A stretch of 64,000 nt of DNA from Agrococcus sediminis. Its GTDB lineage: Bacteria > Actinomycetota > Actinomycetes > Actinomycetales > Microbacteriaceae. The notes beneath the pieces are model-generated. The model did not search any database, had not been told where the DNA came from, and was given only the letters and a program-made list of their open reading frames with translations. Made by a program: the position numbers and the translations under genes. Of the stretch, positions 50,046-56,288 are shown one piece after another (within the stretch, counting starts at the first letter, position 1; every line of letters starts with the position of its first letter). Where the stretch lies: contig NZ_VOIR01000017.1 in the NCBI RefSeq assembly GCF_007923295.1, positions 62,001-126,000 on the forward strand. Reading direction: 5' to 3'.

Positions 50046-52205
50046 CTACGACTCGGCGCCCTTCCGCCCCAGCCTCGACGGCCACCACGTCCTCGGGCCG
50101 ATCTCGAGCGCGAGCGCCGGCACCAGCAGCGAGCGCACGATGGTCGTGTCGATCAGCACGCCGAGCGCGACGATGATGGCGAGCTGCAGCAGGAACAGCA
50201 CCGGGATCACGCCGAGCGCCGCGAAGGTCGCCGCGAGCACCACGCCGGCGGAGGTGATGACGCCGCCGGTGACGCGCAGACCGCGCAGCACGCCCTCCCG
50301 GTGCCCGAGCCTGCCGACCTCCTCGCGCACGCGGGTCATGAGGAAGATGTTGTAGTCGACACCCAGCGCGACGAGGAACACGAAGGCGAACAGCGGCACC
50401 GAGGGGTCCATCGCGGGCACGCCGAGCGCGGTGAGGATGACGGCGCCGACGCCGAGCGCCGTCCCGTACGACAGCACCGTGGTGGCGATGAGCAGCACCG
50501 CCGACACGATCGAGCGCAGCAGCGCCATCAGGATCAGCAGGATCACCGCGAGCACGACCGGGATGATGAGCGCGCGGTCGCGCTGGGATGCGTCGTTCGT
50601 GTCGATCGCGGTCGCGGTCGGCCCCCCGACGATCGCGTCGGGCGTCACGGCGGCCACGCGCTCGCGCAGCTCCCGCACGGTCTCCTGCGCGGCGTCGGAG
50701 TCGGGCGCATCGACGAGCGTCGCCTGGATGAGCACCTGCCCCTCGACGACCGTCGGGGTGGCCGCGGCGAACGGCGAGGCCGGGTCCACGGGCAGCGGGA
50801 TCGAGCCGGCGGGCGAGTCCTCGCTCGCGACCGCGACCCCGTCGACGCCGTCGACCTCCGCCGCGGCCTCGGCCACCGCATCCAGCTCGCCCTCCGGGGC
50901 GAGGATCTGCGTGGGCGAGCCCGAGCCGCCCGGGTAGTGCGCCGAGAGCAGCTCCTGCCCGTCGCGCGCCTGCGACTCCCCCACCACGAACTCGCTCGAG
51001 GGCACGCCGTTCGCCTGCAGCTGCACGAGCCCCACCGCGCCGACGCCGAGCACGAGCGCCGAGGCGATCCACACGGCGCGGGCGCGACGGTCGACGAGCT
51101 GCGCGACCGCGTTCCACAGGCCCTTGCCCTCGGGCTTCGTGCGCGGCCGCTCGGGCGTCGGCGCGAACGGCCAGAAGGCGACCCGCCCGAACGCCAGCAG
51201 CAGGGCGGGCAGCAGCGTGAGGCCGGCGAGGATCGCCGCCGCGATGCCGATGGCGGCGACCGGACCGAGCTGCTGGTTGGAGACGAGGTCGCTCAGCAGC
51301 AGGCACAGCAGGCCCGCGATCACTGTGCCGCCCGAGGCGATGATGGGCTCGAACGAGCCGCGGAGCGCCTGCAGCGTCGCGCGCCAGCGCGAGCGCTCCT
51401 GCCCGAGCGCCTCGCGGTAGCGCGCGGTGTAGAGCAGGCCGTAGTCGGTCGCCGCGCCGACGACGAGGATGAAGAGGATGCCCTGGGTCTGGCCGCTGAG
51501 CGTCAGGACGCCGGCCTGCGCCAGCAGGAACACCACGAGGATCGCGAGGCACAGCGCGGCGACCGAGGTCAGCAGCACCAGGATCGGCAGCAGCGGCGAC
51601 CGGTAGACCACGATGAGGATGACGAGGACGGCGCCGAGCGCGACGAGCAGCAGGATGCCGTCGATGCCGGCGAAGGCTGCCGAGATGTCGGCGCTGAAGC
51701 CCGCGGGGCCGGTCACCGCGGCGGTGGCGCCGGCGGGCAGCTCGGCCTCCTCGAGCGCCAGACGCACGGCCTCGACCGTCTCGGTGAGCTCCTCGGTCGA
51801 GCCGGAGCCGTCGAGCAGCGCCACGACCTGCGCGGCCTGGCCGTCGTCGCTCGGGATGACCGGCGACACCTCGACCACGCCCTCGAGGTCGGCGATCTCC
51901 TGCTGCAGCTGCTCGACCTGCGCGAGGTCGCCCTCGTCGAGCTCGCCCTCGGTCGCGAGCACCACGATCGCGGGCACCTCGTCGGCGCCGAGGAACTCCG
52001 GCAGCAGCGACTGCACCTCGGTCGAGTCGGCGCTGGCCGGCAGGAAGCTCGTCTGGTCGTTCGACACGACCGACGAGAGCCGCCCGAAGGTCGGGCCGCC
52101 GAGCCCGAGCGCGGCGAGCCAGCCGAGGATCAGGACGGCGGGGATGAGCACCCGCAGCCAGGTGGGCACGCGGCGGGTGGACGAGGTGCGGGCGGAGGTA
52201 GCCAC
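50046..52205 (-). CDS. MMPL/RND-type membrane transporter
   Basis: A 719-residue exporter of the MMPL family with two repeats, each a single helix, a large extracytoplasmic domain and a five-helix bundle. The first repeat begins RVLIPAVLILGWLAALGLGG with the FGRLSSVVSNDQTSFLPASA motif, and ends in the bundle carrying VVGAATDYGLLYTARYRE. The second repeat carries FLVALGVDYNIFLMTRVREE, where the Asp-Tyr pair is the proton relay. Substrates in relatives are lipids or drugs. The GTG at 52205 follows a good promoter with a TSS at the start codon. The promoter spacer contains a likely repressor site. Confidence 0.9.
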   Translation of the reverse strand: MATSARTSSTRRVPTWLRVLIPAVLILGWLAALGLGGPTFGRLSSVVSNDQTSFLPASADSTEVQSLLPEFLGADEVPAIVVLATEGELDEGDLAQVEQLQQEIADLEGVVEVSPVIPSDDGQAAQVVALLDGSGSTEELTETVEAVRLALEEAELPAGATAAVTGPAGFSADISAAFAGIDGILLLVALGAVLVILIVVYRSPLLPILVLLTSVAALCLAILVVFLLAQAGVLTLSGQTQGILFILVVGAATDYGLLYTARYREALGQERSRWRATLQALRGSFEPIIASGGTVIAGLLCLLLSDLVSNQQLGPVAAIGIAAAILAGLTLLPALLLAFGRVAFWPFAPTPERPRTKPEGKGLWNAVAQLVDRRARAVWIASALVLGVGAVGLVQLQANGVPSSEFVVGESQARDGQELLSAHYPGGSGSPTQILAPEGELDAVAEAAAEVDGVDGVAVASEDSPAGSIPLPVDPASPFAAATPTVVEGQVLIQATLVDAPDSDAAQETVRELRERVAAVTPDAIVGGPTATAIDTNDASQRDRALIIPVVLAVILLILMALLRSIVSAVLLIATTVLSYGTALGVGAVILTALGVPAMDPSVPLFAFVFLVALGVDYNIFLMTRVREEVGRLGHREGVLRGLRVTGGVITSAGVVLAATFAALGVIPVLFLLQLAIIVALGVLIDTTIVRSLLVPALALEIGPRTWWPSRLGRKGAES

Positions 52206-52211
52206 TTAGCC

Positions 52212-52239
52212 AGCCTATCTGTTAGTTCGGCTATGTAAA
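52212..52239 (-). promoter_or_regulatory. promoter of the MMPL gene (leaderless)
   Basis: On the minus strand: TTTACA (52239-52234), a 16-base spacer and TAGGCT (52217-52212), then 6 bases to the GTG start. This is among the best -35/-10 pairs in the window. Confidence 0.6.
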
Positions 52240-52291
52240 CAGCGCATCCTCGCGGAAGCGCAATGCAGACAGGCTACATGTAGTTCCGCTA
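52223..52291. promoter_or_regulatory. two copies of TAGTTCSGCTA, candidate repressor sites
   Basis: TAGTTCGGCTA (52223-52233), lying between the -35 and -10 of the MMPL promoter, and TAGTTCCGCTA (52281-52291), 58 bases away, differ at one base. The second overlaps a CTACATGTAG palindrome (52274-52283). Placement suggests repression by a TetR- or MarR-type protein encoded elsewhere. Confidence 0.5.
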
Positions 52292-52299
52292 CATCTCCG

Positions 52300-52872
52300 T
52301 CAGGGCAGCCCGACGACCTCCACGCCCGCGTCCCGCAGCTCGTCGAGCGCCGCCGCGCGCGTCACGGGCGACACCGCGGAGGTCAGGCCGTCGATGACCC
52401 GCACGGAGAACCCGGCGAGCGCCGCGTCGAGCGCCGAGGCCTTCACGCAGTAGTCGGTCGCGATGCCGACGACGTCGAGCCGATCGACGCCCTGCTCCTC
52501 CAGCACCTCGCCGAGCGTCTCGCCGTCGTCGGTCGTGCCCTCGAACGCGGAGTACGCGGGCTCGCCCTGCCCCTTCTTGATGTGCACGTCGATCGCGAGC
52601 GCGTCGAGCGCGGGGTGGTACTCGGCACCCTCGGTGCCGGCGACGCAGTGCACCGGCCAGGAGTCGACGAAGTCGGGCTCCCCTGCCGCGAAGTGCCCGC
52701 CGTTGTCGCTGTCGGGGTCGTGCCAGTCGCGGCTCGCGGCCACGAGCGCGTACTCGTGGGTGCGCAGGTGCTCGGTGATCGCGGCGGCGACCGCCGCCCC
52801 GCCCGTCGTGCCGAGCGCGCCGCCCTCGGTGAAGTCGTTCTGCACGTCGACGATCAGGAGTGCTGTGGTCAT
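52300..52872 (-). CDS. pncA: nicotinamidase / isochorismatase-like cysteine hydrolase
   Basis: A 190-residue cysteine hydrolase. ALLIVDVQNDFTEGGALG carries the catalytic Asp. RDWHDPDSDNGGHFA has the metal ligands Asp-x-His-like plus His. HIKKGQGEPAYSAFEG has the catalytic Lys. VVGIATDYCVKASALDA contains the catalytic Cys with its cis-peptide neighbours. This pattern fits PncA (nicotinamide to nicotinate in NAD salvage) better than isochorismatase. The start is ATG 52872. Its 5' side shares the region with two CsoR/CstR-type operators that face the divergent small gene. Confidence 0.86.
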   Translation of the reverse strand: MTTALLIVDVQNDFTEGGALGTTGGAAVAAAITEHLRTHEYALVAASRDWHDPDSDNGGHFAAGEPDFVDSWPVHCVAGTEGAEYHPALDALAIDVHIKKGQGEPAYSAFEGTTDDGETLGEVLEEQGVDRLDVVGIATDYCVKASALDAALAGFSVRVIDGLTSAVSPVTRAAALDELRDAGVEVVGLP

Positions 52873-52917
52873 GGGCCCAGCGTAGGACTCGGATGCGTCG
52901 GCCGAGTTGCGGAGACG

Positions 52918-52933
52918 ATACCCCGGTGGGTAT
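52918..52933. promoter_or_regulatory. CsoR/CstR-type operator 1 (ATACCC-N4-GGGTAT)
   Basis: A perfect dyad ATACCC-CGGT-GGGTAT between the pncA start and the small Cys-rich gene. ATACCC(N4)GGGTAT is the known recognition pattern of CsoR/CstR/RcnR-family repressors, which sense Cu(I) or persulfide. Confidence 0.65.
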
Positions 52934-52949
52934 TGTGGGTCGCGACTAG

Positions 52950-52965
52950 ATACCCCCAGGGGTAT
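52950..52965. promoter_or_regulatory. CsoR/CstR-type operator 2 (ATACCC-N4-GGGTAT)
   Basis: A second perfect dyad, ATACCC-CCAG-GGGTAT, whose centre is 32 bp (about three helical turns) from operator 1 and 32 bases before the small ORF. TAGATA at 52947-52952 could be a -10 buried in it. Confidence 0.7.
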
Positions 52966-52989
52966 TGCCGATCGCCTCGAGGAGACATC

Positions 52990-53151
52990 ATGTGCCGTTC
53001 CGTCCGCTGCCGAACCTGCGGCAAGACCACCTGGGCAGGCTGTGGCCAGCACGTCGCCGAGGTGCGCCGCGGCGTGCCCGCCTCGCAGTGGTGCGGAGGC
53101 CACCAGGACGAGCCGAAGCGCGGCTTCTTCGCGTCGCTGTTCGGCCGCTGA
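52990..53151 (+). CDS. small Cys-rich zinc-ribbon-like protein (53 residues)
   Basis: MCRSVRCRTCGKTTWAGCGQ begins a 53-residue protein with Cys at 2, 7, 10, 18 and 35 and His at 21 and 38. The Cys-x2-Cys-Gly-Lys-Thr-Thr-Trp-x-Gly-Cys-Gly-x-His-Val core is a widespread but uncharacterised small-protein motif. The tail (FFASLFGR) is short and hydrophobic. GAGGAGAC lies 5-8 bases upstream of the ATG. Two perfect CsoR/CstR-type operators precede it, so it is expected to respond to copper or reactive sulfur. Function is unknown; metal or persulfide binding is an inference from Cys content and operator type. Confidence 0.7.
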   Translation: MCRSVRCRTCGKTTWAGCGQHVAEVRRGVPASQWCGGHQDEPKRGFFASLFGR

Positions 53152-53258
53152 CCGACAGGGCATAGCGGGCGCCGAGGGCGCGGCCGTATCGTGAGGCGCC
53201 AGAGCGTCGTGCGGTGCGGCCGCACCGGTCGGCGCAGGATCGGCGAGCAGGTGCACGC

Positions 53259-54302
53259 ATGACGACGGGACCGGGGCTGACCCGCCTCTGGCGAGCCCTC
53301 CGCCGGGCGTGGCCCGCGCGCGGCGTGCCGGTCTGGGCGTGGCGCGCCATGATGCGCGCGGTCGCGGGCCGCGAGCTGCGCACGTTCAACGCAGACCCGA
53401 TCGCCGACGTCCGCTACGACCTCGACATCGACTACGTCGGGGACGGCGACGCCGCGCACCGCCTCGACGTGCTGTCGCCCGCGGGGCACGCCGATCGAGC
53501 GGGCGCCGGGGCGGCGCCGCTGCCGGTCTACGTCTACTTCCACGGCGGCGGGTGGACCTCCGGCGACAAGGCCGCGCTCACGAAGTACTGCGCGAGCCAG
53601 AGCGTCGGCGGGATGGTGGTCGTCAACGCCAACTACCGCCGCGCGACGCGCGCCCACATGGGGCACATCCTGCAGGACGCGGCAGCCGTGATGGCGTGGG
53701 TCACCGAGCACATCGCCTCCTACGGGGGCGACCCCGAGTCGGTGGTGCTCGGCGGCGACTCCGCGGGCGGGCAGATCGCCGCGCTGCTCACCGCCGCCTC
53801 CTTCCACCCCGAGCTGCAGCACCACCACGCGCTGGCCTCCGTCCCCGACCGGCGCATCGTGAAGGGGCTCGTGCAGCACTGCAGCGTGGTCGACTTCTCC
53901 GTCGTCTTCGAGCGGGGCTCCGCGCTCAGCCTCGACTTCATCCGCATGCTCGTGCCCCGCCACCGGCACGTCCGGGGCGCGACGGCGTCGGCCGCGATGC
54001 GCTGGCTGCGCGGCGAGGCCCGGTTCCTCTCGCCGATCGAGTGGCTCGCGCCGGAGTTCCCGCCCGTGCTCGTGACCACCTCCGAGCGCGACTACTTCTA
54101 CCGCGCCAACATGAACTTCCTCCAGCGGCTCCGCGCGCACCGCATCCCGGTCGAGGCGCTCGTGTACGACCGGTCGGCGCGCAGGGCGGTGCACACGTGG
54201 CAGCAGAACGCCGCGCACGCCGAGTCGCAGGAGGTGTACCGCCGGCTGCACCGGTTCGTGCAGAGGGTGACGGGCGCAGCCCCGGAGGGCCTCCGCGCAT
54301 GA
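53259..54302 (+). CDS. alpha/beta hydrolase (hormone-sensitive-lipase-like esterase)
   Basis: A 347-residue esterase of the HSL/acetyl-hydrolase type. The oxyanion motif HGGGWTSGDKAAL lies near residue 100, the nucleophile GGDSAGGQ near 170, and a late TSERDYF has the Asp. The expected catalytic His is probably in RRAVHTWQQN near residue 310. The N-terminal 40 residues are basic and Trp-rich (RLWRALRRAWPARGVPVWAW), possibly membrane-associated, with no signal cleavage site. It overlaps the next hydrolase gene by 4 bases. An in-frame ATG at 53214 is also possible; 53259 is preferred. Confidence 0.82.
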   Translation: MTTGPGLTRLWRALRRAWPARGVPVWAWRAMMRAVAGRELRTFNADPIADVRYDLDIDYVGDGDAAHRLDVLSPAGHADRAGAGAAPLPVYVYFHGGGWTSGDKAALTKYCASQSVGGMVVVNANYRRATRAHMGHILQDAAAVMAWVTEHIASYGGDPESVVLGGDSAGGQIAALLTAASFHPELQHHHALASVPDRRIVKGLVQHCSVVDFSVVFERGSALSLDFIRMLVPRHRHVRGATASAAMRWLRGEARFLSPIEWLAPEFPPVLVTTSERDYFYRANMNFLQRLRAHRIPVEALVYDRSARRAVHTWQQNAAHAESQEVYRRLHRFVQRVTGAAPEGLRA

Positions 54303-55231
54303 CCGCGACGCGCGGCGGCCCGGGTCCCGCTCCGGAGGGCGGCGGGCCGCTGGAGCGCTGGCACACCGGCGCCGGCGCCCGCGTCGTCGACGTCGTCGAC
54401 TGGACCGCGACTCCCCGCGGCGCGTCCCGCTCGTGGTTCGACGCCCCGAGCGGACGGCTGGCGACCCTCAGCATGGGGCCCGAGGAGGGCGAGTCGGTGC
54501 TGCTCGTGCCCGGCCTGACCGGATCGAAGGAGGACTTCTCGCTCGTCCTGCCGGGCCTCGCGCATGCCGGGCTGCGCGCGCTCAGCTACGACCTCGCGGG
54601 CCAGTACGAGTCGGCCGCGGCGGGCCCGGAGCACCTCGTGCCGCCGCGCGCCCGCTACGACTACGACCTGTTCGTCGACGACCTCATCGCGCTGCTCGAG
54701 TCCCGCGGCGGCCCGTCGCACGTGCTCGGGTACTCGTTCGCCGGCATCGTCGCGCAGCTCGCGCTCGTGCGACGGCCCGAGCTGTTCTCGAGCCTGACGC
54801 TCATGAGCTGCCCGCCCCGGCCCGGCCCGGGCTTCCGCGACGTCCCCGTGGTGGGGCGGTTCAGCGTCGTCGCGAGCAGCCGCGTCAACGCGGCGATCGT
54901 GGTGTGGGCGCTGCGCCGCAACGTCGCCCGCGTCCCGCGCTCGCGCATCCGCTTCGTGCGGCAGCGCTTCGGCCTGACCCGGCGCCGATCGGTCACCGAC
55001 GCCTTCGAGCTCATGCAGCACACGCCCGACGTGCGCGGGATCCTCGCCACCGCGCGCCTGCCGAAGCTCGTCGCGGTGGGCGAGCACGACATCTGGCCGC
55101 TCGAGCTGCATCGCCGCTTCGCCGCCGAGATCGGCGCGCGCCTCTCGGTGTACCCGGGCGGGCACAGCCCGTGCGAGACCTCGCCGCTCGAGCTGACCGA
55201 GGATCTCCTGCAGCTCATCCGCGGAGCCTGA
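54299..55231 (+). CDS. alpha/beta hydrolase
   Basis: A 310-residue serine hydrolase of the general alpha/beta fold. The GLTGSKEDFSLVLPGLA segment supplies the oxyanion region. GYSFAG is the nucleophile elbow near residue 142. VAVGEHDIWPLE has the acid residue and YPGGHSPCETSP the His. It differs from the upstream esterase in fold branch, so the pair is not a simple duplication. The start overlaps the upstream stop (ATGA), and a GT2 gene begins 1 base after its stop. This suggests a three-gene unit possibly acting on a glycolipid or polyketide-type product, which is speculative. Confidence 0.8.
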   Translation: MTATRGGPGPAPEGGGPLERWHTGAGARVVDVVDWTATPRGASRSWFDAPSGRLATLSMGPEEGESVLLVPGLTGSKEDFSLVLPGLAHAGLRALSYDLAGQYESAAAGPEHLVPPRARYDYDLFVDDLIALLESRGGPSHVLGYSFAGIVAQLALVRRPELFSSLTLMSCPPRPGPGFRDVPVVGRFSVVASSRVNAAIVVWALRRNVARVPRSRIRFVRQRFGLTRRRSVTDAFELMQHTPDVRGILATARLPKLVAVGEHDIWPLELHRRFAAEIGARLSVYPGGHSPCETSPLELTEDLLQLIRGA

Positions 55232-55232
55232 C

Positions 55233-56066
55233 GTGCGCATCTCCGTCGTGATCCCCGTGCGCGACGACGCGATCGCGCTCGAGGGCTGCCTCGCCGCGCT
55301 CGCGCGCCAGTCGCGCGCGCCCGACGAGATCCTGGTCGTCGACAGCGGCAGCAGCGACGGCAGCGCCGAGGTCGCCGCGCGCCACGGCGCGCGCGTGCTC
55401 GCGGTGCACGCGCCCGGCATCCCCGGGGCGACCGCCGCCGCGCTCGACGCGGCCGTCGGCGACGTGCTCGCGCGGCTCGACGCCGACACCGTGCCGCCGC
55501 CGCAGTGGGTCGGGCGCATCGAGGCGGCGTTCGCCGCCGACCCGCAGCTCGACGCGATCAGCGGGGCCGCGACCTTCTACGGCGGCACGTGGCTCGTGCG
55601 GTACCTCGGCCGCAAGAGCCTCACGGTGGGCGACTTCCGGCTGATCGCCGCGCTGCTCGGGCACGCGCCGCTGTACGGCTCGAACTTCGCGATGCGCGCC
55701 GACCTCTGGAGGCGGATGCGACTGGCCGTGCACCGCGACCGCGCCGACGTGCACGACGACGTCGACCTGTCGCTGCACCTGCCGCCCGGCAGCGCGGTGC
55801 GCTCCGACCCGCAGCTCACCGTCGGCGTCTCGGCCCGATCGTTCACCCGGCCCCGCGGCACGCGCGGCCAGATCGGGATGACGGCTCGCACGCTGCTGGT
55901 CACGAGCCGCGAGACGGGCCTCATGCGCCTGCGCCTCGCGTGGTTCCTCGCGGCGCTGCCCACGGGCGCTGCCGCGCGCGGCCCGCTCGGGCGGCTGGAG
56001 CGGCGGACGGCGGCGGCGTCGAGACGCGGCTGGCTGCGGCTGCTGCGCCGGTTCCCCCGCCGCTGA
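55233..56066 (+). CDS. glycosyltransferase family 2
   Basis: A 277-residue GT-A enzyme. The nucleotide-binding strand ISVVIPVRDDAIALEGCLAA opens the protein, with DEILVVDSGSSDGSAEVAARHGARV (read as DEILVVDSGSSDGS then AEVAARHGARV). The metal-binding DxD is LDADT near residue 85. HAPLYGSNFAMRADLWRR and HDDVDLSLHL form the acceptor site. No membrane helix is present. GTG start at 55233, directly after the hydrolase stop. The donor sugar is not assignable. Confidence 0.83.
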   Translation: MRISVVIPVRDDAIALEGCLAALARQSRAPDEILVVDSGSSDGSAEVAARHGARVLAVHAPGIPGATAAALDAAVGDVLARLDADTVPPPQWVGRIEAAFAADPQLDAISGAATFYGGTWLVRYLGRKSLTVGDFRLIAALLGHAPLYGSNFAMRADLWRRMRLAVHRDRADVHDDVDLSLHLPPGSAVRSDPQLTVGVSARSFTRPRGTRGQIGMTARTLLVTSRETGLMRLRLAWFLAALPTGAAARGPLGRLERRTAAASRRGWLRLLRRFPRR

Positions 56067-56105
56067 TGGACCGCGGGGCCCGGGACGATGCCGGGGAGGA
56101 AGTGC

Positions 56106-56181
56106 TGGTGCCGCCTGGGAGAATCGAACTCCCGACCTATTCATTACGAGTGAATCGCTCTGCCGACTGAGCTAAGGCGGC
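56106..56181 (-). tRNA. tRNA-Thr (anticodon CGT)
   Basis: A 76-base cloverleaf with a perfect 7-bp acceptor stem (GCCGCCT / AGGCGGC), discriminator A and an encoded CCA. The D arm is GCTCAGTCGGCAGAGC. The anticodon stem ATTCA/TGAAT holds the loop CTCGTAA, so the anticodon is CGT and reads ACG (Thr). The T arm GGGAGTTCGATTCTCCC is canonical. It stands alone between the GT2 and phosphoketolase genes, pointing left. Confidence 0.95.
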
Positions 56182-56288
56182 GTGCCGAGGCACGATCATC
56201 GAGCATAGCGCATGGCCGGCCTGCGCCACGACCGGCGGGACGGCATCCGCCCTTGACGACCGAGGGCGCCGCGCACCAGGCTCGAGCC

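Noticed and set aside
56106-56181. tRNA-Thr as an integration site for a genomic island
   Set aside because: No integrase gene, no duplicated tRNA 3' end and no compositional shift beside it in the window.
56253-56258. TTGACG near 56253 as the phosphoketolase start codon or -35 box
   Set aside because: The upstream residues lack homology and no TAnnnT -10 lies at proper distance; ATG 56289 fits the family start.
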